Assembly (NCBI GenBank): GCA_025060325.1
Contig: JANXBW010000004.1
Location: 62,001 to 126,000, forward strand
Length of the DNA stretch: 64,000 nucleotides
Origin: Thermoguttaceae bacterium
GTDB taxonomy: Bacteria > Planctomycetota > Planctomycetia > Pirellulales > Thermoguttaceae
Reading direction: 5' to 3'
Below are positions 47,625-56,140 of the stretch, piece after piece (position 1 is the stretch's first letter; every line of letters starts with the position of its first letter). The notes beneath the pieces are model-generated. The model was not told the DNA's origin and ran no database searches. It saw only the letters and a program-made list of their open reading frames with translations. A program made the position numbers and the translations under genes.

Positions 47625-48683
47625 TTACCTCCAGGCAAGATCCGGAGGCCTCTTTCCCGGGCGGAATTTTCCGAAGCCAAAAGGTGTGGGCTCATACGGG
47701 GTGACATAATCCACTTTGGCCCGTTCGGGGATGAGATCCTCCATACCGAGGCACCAATAGGCCGCGTTGACTACTAAGCGTCGCAGATCCTCGCAGGCAA
47801 AATCGACGGCCGAGCCCATGGTGGTGCAGAACACGCGGGCCTTCTTTCCACTGGCGCTCGGGTAGAAACGGATCCACGCGAGGGGCATCATCGGATCATT
47901 TTTCGGTCCTGCCACAGGCGGATCATCAGGGTTCATCCCGGAAAGCACTTGCCCATAAAGCAAAACTTGCGCGTCTTTAGGCAGATCCCTTACCGTGTAA
48001 ACATCTGTTGGTCCCCAAACATCCTTTACCCCCCGAAGAATGGGATGCTGGGACATTCCCGGTGCAATCACACCGCGAGTGCTTTCCCTCCCATGGACGC
48101 CGTGGTGGGAAACCCAGGTTTCACCCAGGACCTGTCGGCCAAAACCCCCAGGCCACACCGTGCTTCGCCAATCATAATGAGCAAACCGGCTTTGCCGATT
48201 GCGCGTGTACGCAAAGGCGTGGGTTGCCGTTCGGATCCCAATGATCGGTTTGCCGGAATCAACATATTCGGCTATGTATTGCATCTGATCATCGGGTAAC
48301 TCGCGAAAACGCGCGCCGATAATCATCAAATCGGCCGATCGCAGCTGATCCAATCCTGGGATGTTCGTCTGGCAATTGGGGTCGATTTCGCCCGTTTCAG
48401 GATTTATCGAAAACAGCACCGTGCAAGTAAACCCATGCCACTTGGCGAGAATCTGCCCCAGCATGGGCATGTATTCTTCCGAGCGATACTCCTCGTCACC
48501 AGCAATAAGGACGATTTGCTTCCCCGCGCCAGGGCCTTCCGTGCCACGATAAGTCACCCACAAGTCTTCTGCACCCCAGGCCGGAAGACCGAGCAGAATG
48601 GCCGGCAAAACCAGGGATATTGGAACCCAACGGTAGAAAACACACAATTCGCAAGGATTGCGGCGATGCGTGGGAACAAGCAC
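47625..48683 (-). CDS. Secreted ThuA-like domain protein
   Basis: A protein of 352 residues. A hydrophobic signal (VPISLVLPAILLGLPAWGAED) precedes a ThuA/glutamine-amidotransferase-like fold: KQIVLIAGDEEYRSEEYMPMLGQIL, LRSADLMIIGARFRELPDDQM, GKPIIGIRTATHAF and FCTTMGSAVDF near the end. ThuA-type proteins are common in planctomycetes next to sugar and polyol genes, and several are predicted to act in trehalose or other sugar use; this member has no assigned activity. The GTG at 48683 with AAAGGAG eight bases ahead is a clear start. It reads towards the epimerase gene, 146 bases from it, with no terminator seen between. Confidence 0.85.
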   Translation of the reverse strand: MLVPTHRRNPCELCVFYRWVPISLVLPAILLGLPAWGAEDLWVTYRGTEGPGAGKQIVLIAGDEEYRSEEYMPMLGQILAKWHGFTCTVLFSINPETGEIDPNCQTNIPGLDQLRSADLMIIGARFRELPDDQMQYIAEYVDSGKPIIGIRTATHAFAYTRNRQSRFAHYDWRSTVWPGGFGRQVLGETWVSHHGVHGRESTRGVIAPGMSQHPILRGVKDVWGPTDVYTVRDLPKDAQVLLYGQVLSGMNPDDPPVAGPKNDPMMPLAWIRFYPSASGKKARVFCTTMGSAVDFACEDLRRLVVNAAYWCLGMEDLIPERAKVDYVTPYEPTPFGFGKFRPGKRPPDLAWR

Positions 48684-48954
48684 AGCCGGCGCTCCTTTTG
48701 TTCCGAAATTAAAGATTAGGCTTTTGGCGTACGATCGGCACGTTACGGCCGGCCGGTCGAATTACTGACCGCATTTTTCCGATTGCGCCTACGCGAAGCG
48801 GGCCTTTCTAATGTTGGGCAAATCGAGCGTCTCTCCCCCGCGACGAGAGCCGTTGCTCCCTCCACCCTGCAGGGCTAACTCCGGCCGGTGCTTTGCCCCT
48901 TGTTTTGCGTTTTCAGAGTCAACAACTCGTTGAGCTTAACAGGCAACTATTTGG

Positions 48955-49446
48955 CTAAGTTGATCCATCGGCCGGCAGGACGTCAACGATCTCCAGATGG
49001 ATCATGCCCATAGGTGCCTGAAAGCTTACCTGATCACCCTTCCGCTTACCTAGAATGGCCTGGGCCAAGGGACTTGACACCAAAATCTTGCCCTCGGCGT
49101 AGTTCTCCTCGCCTAAGCCCACCAGAGTGTAAGTTTCAAGCTCGTCGGTCTCAAGGTCCCGAAGGACCACTTTTCGGCCCATCGCCACCACATCGGGCGG
49201 ACTTTCCTCAACCTCCACAATGTAGGCCCGTCGCAGTTTTTCGTAGAGCTGCGCCAACTTCTCCTGAATCAGCGCCAGGGATTCGCGAGCCGCATGATAT
49301 TCGGCATTTTCCCTGAGGTCTCCCTCCGCACGGGCCTTGGCCACCCGTTTTTCCGCCTCGACCATTACCTCGTTTTGCAACCGATCAATCTCCGCCTTAA
49401 GCTTTTCGTAACCCTGCCGGGTCATCGGGATCCGACTAGCTTCCAC
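48955..49446 (-). CDS. greA: Transcription elongation factor GreA
   Basis: A 163-residue protein. The N-terminal coiled coil (YEKLKAEIDRLQNEVMVEAEKRVAKARAEGDLRENAEYHAARE) contains the acidic tip ARAEGDLRENAEYH that enters the RNA polymerase channel and provokes cleavage of stalled transcripts. The C-terminal FKBP-like domain (MGRKVVLRDLETDELETYTLVG ... PLAQAILGKRKGDQVSF) is complete. The length matches GreA. The start is GTG at 49446 with GGAGG just upstream. Monocistronic. Confidence 0.95.
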   Translation of the reverse strand: MEASRIPMTRQGYEKLKAEIDRLQNEVMVEAEKRVAKARAEGDLRENAEYHAARESLALIQEKLAQLYEKLRRAYIVEVEESPPDVVAMGRKVVLRDLETDELETYTLVGLGEENYAEGKILVSSPLAQAILGKRKGDQVSFQAPMGMIHLEIVDVLPADGST

Positions 49447-50384
49447 GCTGCTCTTCCTCCACTTTTGTCAAGGATGAAGAAACCTAAACTCACTAACCGA
49501 AATGGCAAGCTTTCCGGGTAAATTGTTGCCTTCGCAAGTTATTACGTGAACGAGTCACAAGGGTAGCAATCGAATTTTACTTCACCTACCAACGTCGCGG
49601 CCGAGTTCGTTCCGCAACGGTTGGAGCGATTGCGCCGCAAATTCCCTGCGACCTTAACAGGCTCAGAATGTCGGCTTTTACGCCGTAATTGTTCCAGACT
49701 CCTTCCGAAGGCTCTCCGTTCCTCACGACTCTATTGGGAAACAAGCCGAGATATTGCTCCCGGCTATCAGCCCGGGAGAAATAACCGGCGCTCTCACTAA
49801 CAGCCGGCGATAGGCACGGCTCGTTTTAGCATTACCCTCCGTTTGAGGTCGAGGGGGGAAAGTTTCGACCATTGCTTCCTGACCCTTAAAGACCACCCTC
49901 AGCGTCGGCGTTTTGTCCCCCGACCGGCCAGTGCGCCCTCCAATGGTTAGCTGGCGCTCCGGGCAGGTGCTTTGCTGCTTCTTAATGGAAGTAATTTGGG
50001 CCAGCTTTCCAGCGGAGTTTTTGACGTCAAGACGAATTACCCTTTATAGGCGGTATGATATCCTCCTTTCATCTCCGCGGCTCTGCCTGCGTGTCAAGCT
50101 ACCTGATGAACCACAAACGGCCAATCCCCCGGGAATCGGTTAGCTGTCGGAGTTGTGATTCCGCCGCGAAACCCTAGGGGGTCGGTGAAATGCTAGCGAG
50201 ACCAGTACCGGAGAGCCATCCAAGATTAAGGCGTTTAAGCCATCTCAACAATTTGGGAAATATAGATGATTCCGCAAAGACCTTTGGCCCCGGGGGTTGC
50301 CTCGCCGTCTGAGGCAACCTAGTGAGTTCGGTCTTGCCATAACTTCGAGAAGTTGCCCAGTTTGGGGGATCCGCCGCAGTTTGC
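49447..50384. other. Intergenic region with hairpins
   Basis: About 940 bases between greA and the POTRA-like gene (both minus strand). It contains a 7-base perfect stem at 49757-49778 (CTCCCGG with CCGGGAG) and the 9-base hairpin at 50295-50319. No gene was recognised; a short plus-strand frame at 49913-50143 is not convincing. Confidence 0.5.
50295..50319 (-). terminator. Perfect hairpin after the POTRA-like gene
   Basis: GGTTGCCTC (50295-50303) pairs with GAGGCAACC (50311-50319) around a 7-base loop, 66 bases past the stop at 50385. It has no U-tract, so it is a possible rather than a certain terminator. Confidence 0.5.
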
Positions 50385-51299
50385 TCACAGCTCCGTCAGA
50401 TCCAGCACAATGCCCCCCTGGTTTGGCATCTGGCCGGCTTCCTCGAGCCACCGGAGAAGAACCTCTTTTTTGCGATCAGCAGCGGCCTCACCCGGTGTCT
50501 CCCGGCCCGGCGGATGACCCCAAAAGATTTGCCGCCCATCCGATGCGACAAGAAAGAGCGTGATTTCCTCTGGGTCAATTGGGTGGATAGTCACTTCCGC
50601 CCGGATAAGCCGAAATCCCGCCTCCACCACGTCCGCGCCAAGCAGCGAAGCCAGCCGGGCTGACTCGATGAGGCGACCGTCTCGCGCTCGGCCGCCACCA
50701 ATGGAGGCAGCGACCGAATCTGGGGCGATTATTTCGAAAAGTCGGTCAAGCGCCTCGCCACATAGATCCGTGGATGGCAGCACATACCCTTCTTCGTCTA
50801 GAACGCAGATTCCGCTTGCTACCTTCCAGAAACAGACCGGCCACCGGTAGGTAAGATGCACCTCAATAGCAGCTGGGTAACGGGGCCGTGCGAACGTAAC
50901 AGCCTTCACCCAGGGGTGACGTTCTAAGAGGATGGCGGCCCTTTGGGCAAGCTCCTCGTCGATCAAATCTGCTAGCCCTGCTTGGCTGAGGGCTATTGTG
51001 AAATCGTCGCGGAGCTCTCGGCAGAGCCACGGCGGGGCGGCCGGAAGAACAAGCGACTGTTCATCAAGCTGGTATTCCGGACGAGAACTAACCTCTTCAC
51101 CGGGGAGGCTGCCGATAAGCCACACGGCTAACCCTGACATCCCGACCACGAGAGCCCAGGTCGGATCCAGCCGCCGGAAAGCCCTAAGCAAGTCCGTAAT
51201 GAACACTATCTTTCTTGATTTCGTCACGGTTTCGTGTCCGTACGTTATGGCACTGAAATTACCCTTTTCGGTTTTCCCTCCCTTTTCAGCAAGGATCAT
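50385..51299 (-). CDS. Single-pass membrane protein with POTRA-like domain, FtsQ/DivIB-like
   Basis: A protein of 304 residues with the layout of FtsQ: a cytoplasmic N-terminus of about 45 residues, one membrane helix (about 47-64, PTWALVVGMSGLAVWLIG), then an extracytoplasmic domain. The segment ERHPWVKAVTFARPRYPAAIEVHLTYRWPVCFWK followed by GICVLDEEGYVLP follows the FtsQ POTRA pattern (hpWV-x-V-x-R-x-P-x-x-I-x-V-x-x-x-x-P-V, then lvD-x-x-G-x-V). FtsQ links division proteins at the septum; planctomycetes are known to lack most classical division genes, so the similarity may mark a distant or re-used relative. The ATG at 51299 with AAAGG seven bases ahead is preferred to the GTG at 51392. The match is by pattern; a profile search would be decisive. 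Confidence 0.6.
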   Translation of the reverse strand: MILAEKGGKTEKGNFSAITYGHETVTKSRKIVFITDLLRAFRRLDPTWALVVGMSGLAVWLIGSLPGEEVSSRPEYQLDEQSLVLPAAPPWLCRELRDDFTIALSQAGLADLIDEELAQRAAILLERHPWVKAVTFARPRYPAAIEVHLTYRWPVCFWKVASGICVLDEEGYVLPSTDLCGEALDRLFEIIAPDSVAASIGGGRARDGRLIESARLASLLGADVVEAGFRLIRAEVTIHPIDPEEITLFLVASDGRQIFWGHPPGRETPGEAAADRKKEVLLRWLEEAGQMPNQGGIVLDLTEL

Positions 51300-51670
51300 C
51301 GAAAAACCTTTGTTTTCGGGCCAATCATCGAGCGTTCCCAGTAAAATTCTGCCGTATTGGATTTCTCGGTCTGCCGCCCCGCCTAAACCCACCGGCAGGT
51401 CGCCCCACGACAGCTGGCCGGCCGGCGTGCCTTAGGAGCCGGCAGCCTCGGCCGTCGTCCCCTCCGGCGGTGCCTCTGAACGCCAGTGGCTGCGTGAACC
51501 GAACTGCCTTGCTTTTTTGCCAGGGATAGTTGCCGGGCGGGGTAGCCGGGAGCCCTTGTTCAAAATAGGGCTACCGGTCATCGAAGGGAGGCCTCGGTAT
51601 AAGGTAATAGGGCCGAAAATCGTTTACTTCGGCACGAGTTGTTGCACCAGGGAGTTCTAGGTCCTTCGCC
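51300..51670. other. Divergent intergenic region
   Basis: About 370 bases between the POTRA-like gene (minus) and hisI (plus). Nothing recognised. Confidence 0.5.
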
Positions 51671-52111
51671 ATGTCTACAGCCCCGGATAGTACGCGGACA
51701 GAAGCGGCACGTTGGCCGATGCCGAATTTCGCCAAAGGTAATGGTGTTTTGCCTGCCATTGTGCAAGACGTGCGGACCAATGAGGTGTTGATGCTTGCCT
51801 ACATGAACGAAGAGAGTTTCCGTCAGACTTTGGCTACGGGGCATGCTGTGTACTACAGTCGGAGTCGGGCACGGCTGTGGCGAAAGGGAGAAGAAAGCGG
51901 TCACGTGCAGATTGTGCGGGAGATATATTTCGACTGCGATGAGGACACAATTCTCCTTCGCGTCGAACAAGTTGGAGGGGCTGCTTGTCACTTGGGTTAT
52001 CGTTCCTGTTTTTATCGCCGCGTGAGTGACCGAGGGCTGGAGACAGTCGGCGAAAAAGTCTTCGATCCAGAGGTTGTCTATAAACACAAACGGCAGGCAG
52101 AAAAGGCATAA
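51671..52111 (+). CDS. hisI: Phosphoribosyl-AMP cyclohydrolase
   Basis: A protein of 146 residues that opens the purine ring of phosphoribosyl-AMP in histidine synthesis. The core is complete: [38 protein letters not shown], then the metal-binding Asp88-Cys89-Asp90-x-Asp92 and the zinc cysteines Cys106 and Cys113 in CHLGYRSC. The length is that of the single-domain enzyme without the HisE part. The gene stands alone, away from other histidine genes, and converges with the glycosyltransferase gene. Confidence 0.95.
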   Translation: MSTAPDSTRTEAARWPMPNFAKGNGVLPAIVQDVRTNEVLMLAYMNEESFRQTLATGHAVYYSRSRARLWRKGEESGHVQIVREIYFDCDEDTILLRVEQVGGAACHLGYRSCFYRRVSDRGLETVGEKVFDPEVVYKHKRQAEKA

Positions 52112-52312
52112 ACACGCGGGGCGCCTTTGGGAAGCCTTTCGGGGCACCCAATGGGTGGATTAAGTCCCGGCTGATTCGCGCATTGACGTTTTGATGGCAT
52201 CGGGGCGCAGCTCCCCTTTTCCTGGAGAGCGCTAGTGGCCGGGAGACGGAGAGCCAGCGGTAGAAGCTCGTAGCCGTTTGGTGGCGATTTCCCTCCGCGA
52301 AATCCAAGTGCT

Positions 52313-53467
52313 TTACGCGGCGCGGGAAACGCTCTCGGGTCGAACATGCGCTGCAGCGGAAGCGGCATAGTCCTCCCGGCAGGAAAGTCCCGCGGGGGCA
52401 TCCTCTGCCTGCTTTCCCGGGGCAAAAGCAGCCGCCGGACTCTGGCGAGAAAGAACGGGCTCAGTGGCAAGATACACGGCACGAGGCGCGGCCGGACAAA
52501 GTTGTTCCTCGAAGTTTATGAATTTCCGGATCGCAAAGCTTGATCGGGCCCCGGCGGCATAGTAAATGCGAATGCATAGTTCCCCTAAGACACCCAGGCT
52601 TATAAACTGCACGCCCACCATGGCGGAAAGGGCGGCAAGGAGGAGCAGGGGATTTCCGGTCATGTCCACGCCATCCAAGAGCTTCATGCCGACGGTGGCA
52701 AAAGCGGCCAGGATACCCACTGCAAAGCAAACAAGGGCGATTCGGCCAAAGAATCGCATCGGGCTTGAGAGGTAGTCAACAATGAACTTGACGGTCAACA
52801 AATCCAAGAGGACGCCGAGGGTGCGCTCAAGCCCGTATTTGCTACGGCCAAATCGACGTGGATGATGATGGGTGACGATTTCCGTACTTCTCGCCCCTTT
52901 CCAGTGGGCAAGGATTGGAATGAACCTATGCATCTGACCGTATAGCTCAAGCTCTTGAGCTATTTCCCGGCGCATCACCCGAAGGGCGCAGCCCAGGTCG
53001 TGGACGGGTACCCGAGTCACATGGGTGATAAGCCGGTTAGCGATCCGCGACGGGAGCTTACGCAATAGGGTCGGATCCTGCCGATTGCGCCGCCAACCGT
53101 GTACGATGTCGTACCCGCCGGAAAGTAATTCCGCCACCATTCGGGGAAGATCTGCCGGATCATTCTGGAGATCTCCGTCGAGAGTAGCAACGAGGTCTTT
53201 GCTTGCCGATTGGATTCCTGCTGCAAGTGCGGCCGTCTGTCCATAATTACGCCGGAACTGAATAACCTTTATTCGGGGCTCAAGTTGGGCGTAGCTTTCA
53301 AGAACTGCTTGCGTGCCATCGGCTGATCCGTCGTTGACGAAAATCACTTCCCAGTCGTCTGTCATGGAGGCCAAAACGAGGACGAGCCGCTCGGTGAGGG
53401 GCGCGATATTTTGTTCCTCGTTGTAAACAGGGATCACAACCGACAAACCCACATTTGCCAAGTTCAT
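52313..53467 (-). CDS. Membrane glycosyltransferase family 2 (polyprenyl-phosphate type)
   Basis: A protein of 384 residues. The GT-A fold starts SVVIPVYNEEQNI with VNDGSADGTQ and carries the metal-binding DGDLQNDP at 97-104; VHDLGCALRVMRREI and HWKGARSTEIVTHHHPRRFGRSKYGLERT follow, as in GtrB/DPM1-type enzymes. Two membrane helices (about 239-264 and 272-302) close the catalytic part. It would transfer a sugar from a nucleotide sugar to a lipid carrier. The final 60 residues are Ala/Pro-rich and look disordered, an unusual extension. No clear ribosome site. Confidence 0.92.
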   Translation of the reverse strand: MNLANVGLSVVIPVYNEEQNIAPLTERLVLVLASMTDDWEVIFVNDGSADGTQAVLESYAQLEPRIKVIQFRRNYGQTAALAAGIQSASKDLVATLDGDLQNDPADLPRMVAELLSGGYDIVHGWRRNRQDPTLLRKLPSRIANRLITHVTRVPVHDLGCALRVMRREIAQELELYGQMHRFIPILAHWKGARSTEIVTHHHPRRFGRSKYGLERTLGVLLDLLTVKFIVDYLSSPMRFFGRIALVCFAVGILAAFATVGMKLLDGVDMTGNPLLLLAALSAMVGVQFISLGVLGELCIRIYYAAGARSSFAIRKFINFEEQLCPAAPRAVYLATEPVLSRQSPAAAFAPGKQAEDAPAGLSCREDYAASAAAHVRPESVSRAA

Positions 53468-54516
53468 GGCTCAACGATCCGTTGCGAAGTTGATTTCTTC
53501 CGGTATATGGGGAGCCGACCTTCCCACACGGTGTTCGTCACGTGAGAATGACCGGGCGAAACTTGCCCAGGGCTTTTGCTCAAGTTGCTAGGATCACCCT
53601 GGCGGGTGCCCTAAAGAAAAGTCCTCCCAGCTGTTGGACTGCGTAGATGTTGCTAGCCTTTCCCCCAGAAGGTAGACGCGTAGATGTTGCTAGCGTTTCC
53701 TCCAGGAGGTAGACCAAACCCCGACAATAATCGGCCGTCAAATTCTGCAGGGATTTCTCTTTTCCCGCGGGAGGTCGGTCCGCCCGCGGAATAGCGAGCA
53801 CAAACCATCCGCGGGGATGAGCCCAAACTAACCGGCCGGGCAACGGCAGCTTAGCCGCACAAACGACTCTGCTCCAAGGCTGTTTTGGCATTTGGCAAAA
53901 TCTTGGCTCTGAAACCGGTAAACATGCATAGAAGATGGGTACTTTGCGTGGCTTGGCGAATCTGAGCTCAAGTTCCAGGATCTTTTAAGACCTGGAAGCG
54001 AACCCGTGCGATTGCCCCCCAGCGAGATGGGAGCAACCGCCAGGATCTGATTCCCAACGGAAATAGTCGCTGCGGATCCAGTGATGCCGCCATGCGGGTT
54101 GCCAAGTGCGATTTGATGTGGCGACTCCGGGTGGTCCAGCAAATGAGCCCGAATGGGTCGACAAGTTGCCCGGCAGGGGAGGGCAGGGGAGGGGAGCGGC
54201 TTCGGGATCAGTCGGTTCAAGGGGGCATGAGTCTTCCGCTCCTTCAAGCCGCCGTTGTTAGCTCCGCCGCTGTCGGGGGCGTTTGGCGTGCATTTTCCAG
54301 AACGCCTTTGCCCGGGTCAGGTGCGCGGCTGACGGGGGGACCCTCACAAGGTGATTGGGACAGGTCGCAATAAAGGGTAGAAGGTGGCAGTCGAGGGGCC
54401 AGCGTCCAAGTGCAAAGTTGTAAGCGTCCAAGAAGATCCTGGCTAGTGCGGCGAGATGGGAAAAAGTAAGACGTTGCAGGCACCAAGAAGCTCGATTGAG
54501 GAGAAATCGTTCACAA
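53468..54516. other. Intergenic region with a 37-base tandem repeat
   Basis: About 1 kb between the glycosyltransferase gene (minus) and the dehydrogenase gene (plus). It holds the tandem repeat at 53641-53714. A 139-codon minus-strand frame at 53828-54247 is not protein-like. Confidence 0.5.
53641..53714. repeat. 37-base tandem duplication
   Basis: Two head-to-tail units, 53641-53677 and 53678-53714, begin GCGTAGATGTTGCTAGC and end AGGTAGAC. They differ at three places (unit positions 18, 24 and 29). The unit length is not a multiple of three, which speaks against coding. The second unit contains a short palindrome CCTCCAGGAGG. Confidence 0.9.
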
Positions 54517-55782
54517 ATGAATGTTGGCCTATTCAAGTCTTGGGAATTTTGCTTGCCCACTCAGATCCGGTTTGGTGCAGGACAATTCTCTGCCGCGCCC
54601 CAAGTTGTAAGTTCCTACGGCAGACGGGCTCTCCTCGTGGGTTATCGCCCCGGGTCGCCACTGGACGAACACTACTCCCAATTGGTTCGCGATCTACAAA
54701 AAAGCGGCGTAGAGGTTCTTGAGTGGTTTATGTCGGCCGGGGAGCCAGACGTGCCGGCAGCGGTACATGCGTATGAGGCAGCCGCCCAATTTCGCCCGGA
54801 AGTGGTTGTCGGGGTGGGGGGCGGGAGCGTCTTAGATCTGGCCAAGTTTGCCGCCTACCAGCTCCGCTTGGGAACGAGCTTGGACCCAGCTGTGCTTGCC
54901 GCCGGAAAGGGGGGTAAGGAACCCGCGCCAACGTTCTCTGCCGCGCTGCGAACCGCTCACGGCGGAAAGACGCCTTTTCTCATTCTCGTCCCTACGACGC
55001 CCGGCACGGGAAGCGAGGTGACGGGAGTGGCGGTCATCCGGGTCGAGATGCCCGTTTCCGCCGCAAGCCAAACCGTGCCTGTCAAGCTGGCTGTAAACTC
55101 GCCGTATTGTCGGGCGGATTTAGCGATTGTTGACCCTTCTCTCTCTCAAAGCTGCCCCCCGGCGGTGCTTGCTGCCTCGTTAATGGATGCACTAGGTCAC
55201 TCGGTGGAGGCTGTGATTAGTCGCTCGGCCAATCCGGTAGGGCTTCTTTTCGCCGGTGGGGCAATTGGCATCCTGTCGCGGCATTTGCCCCGCCTTTGCT
55301 CCGAAGGTGAAGACGGAGATGCCTGGCATGATTTATGTTTGGCGGGCCTCCTAGGCGGCCTTGCCGTTCAAGCCCGCGGCGTTGCTGTCGGTCATGCTTT
55401 GGCCCACGCGCTTGGGGCGGTACTGGGCATGCCCCATGGTCTGGCGGTGGGCCTAACCCTCCGTCCGTGCCTGGAATTTAATTTGCCTGAGACGGAAGAC
55501 CGGTTCCGACACCTGTGGACGGATAACCGGTGGCTTTTCGCGGCTTTTGGCGAAGACTGGAATTTTGACATTGCGGCCGCGGTTGACCATTGGACCTCCG
55601 CGGCGCGCCGACTTGCCTTGGAATATTTACCGAAAAGTTTTGATCAACACCTTGTGAGCACGCTTGTCGCAAGTGCTGAGGCAGGTGGCCGCCTCCTGCT
55701 CCGCCTTAACCCGCGTCGAGTAAATTCCGAGGACCTGCGGGAGCTTTTCCTCCGGATTCTTTCTCAACCCAGCAGAGGTTGA
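54517..55782 (+). CDS. Iron-containing alcohol dehydrogenase
   Basis: A protein of 421 residues of the Fe-ADH family (FucO, YqhD relatives). The NAD(P)-binding VVVGVGGGSVLDLAKFAA, the PTTPGTGSEVTG loop and the metal ligands in SLMDALGHSVEA (Asp and His) and in GHALAHALGAVLGMPHG (two His) are all present. Such enzymes interconvert alcohols and aldehydes or ketones with NAD(P)H. The substrate is not set by sequence. ATG at 54517 is chosen: a TTG at 54496 lies on the AGGAGA ribosome site itself. It reads towards the GH36-like gene 358 bases downstream; a shared transcript is possible. Confidence 0.92.
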   Translation: MNVGLFKSWEFCLPTQIRFGAGQFSAAPQVVSSYGRRALLVGYRPGSPLDEHYSQLVRDLQKSGVEVLEWFMSAGEPDVPAAVHAYEAAAQFRPEVVVGVGGGSVLDLAKFAAYQLRLGTSLDPAVLAAGKGGKEPAPTFSAALRTAHGGKTPFLILVPTTPGTGSEVTGVAVIRVEMPVSAASQTVPVKLAVNSPYCRADLAIVDPSLSQSCPPAVLAASLMDALGHSVEAVISRSANPVGLLFAGGAIGILSRHLPRLCSEGEDGDAWHDLCLAGLLGGLAVQARGVAVGHALAHALGAVLGMPHGLAVGLTLRPCLEFNLPETEDRFRHLWTDNRWLFAAFGEDWNFDIAAAVDHWTSAARRLALEYLPKSFDQHLVSTLVASAEAGGRLLLRLNPRRVNSEDLRELFLRILSQPSRG

Positions 55783-56140
55783 TGCTGGGCCGTATTACCC
55801 ACTGGCCGGTACACCCCGGAGAGAAGACAATACCGTCGCCGGTGAGCTTGCGGTGGTGCCAAAAGGCATTTTTTTCTCGGCCCTCGCCGATTCCGTTCCC
55901 CTCGGCGGAGTTACGCAAGATTCGTACGTAGGGAGGCGGGGTGGAAGTCAATCCGGTGCTCCGGTAGTATGTGCCGAGGACTTAGTGAGACTGAGCTCTG
56001 CGGTAGATCACCTTACGACTATTAGGATTGGGCACAACGCGAAAGCCGGGCGCGCTCTCTTGGCGCCGAGAGAAACTTTGGCTCGGTCAATTTTGCTCCA
56101 ACGCGTAAAGCTCGTTATGGGACTTGAGAGGGTTTGTTCT
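55783..56140. other. Intergenic region
   Basis: About 360 bases between the dehydrogenase and the GH36-like gene. A frame open from 55853 continues into the glycosidase but its sequence is not protein-like before residue 97, so it is treated as leader DNA. Confidence 0.5.

Noticed and set aside
52375-52395. GGAAAGTCCCG, similar to a conserved RNase P RNA block
   Set aside because: It lies inside the glycosyltransferase gene and no other RNase P element is nearby.
53828-54247. 139-codon minus-strand frame
   Set aside because: Pro/Ser-rich and without motif or ribosome site.
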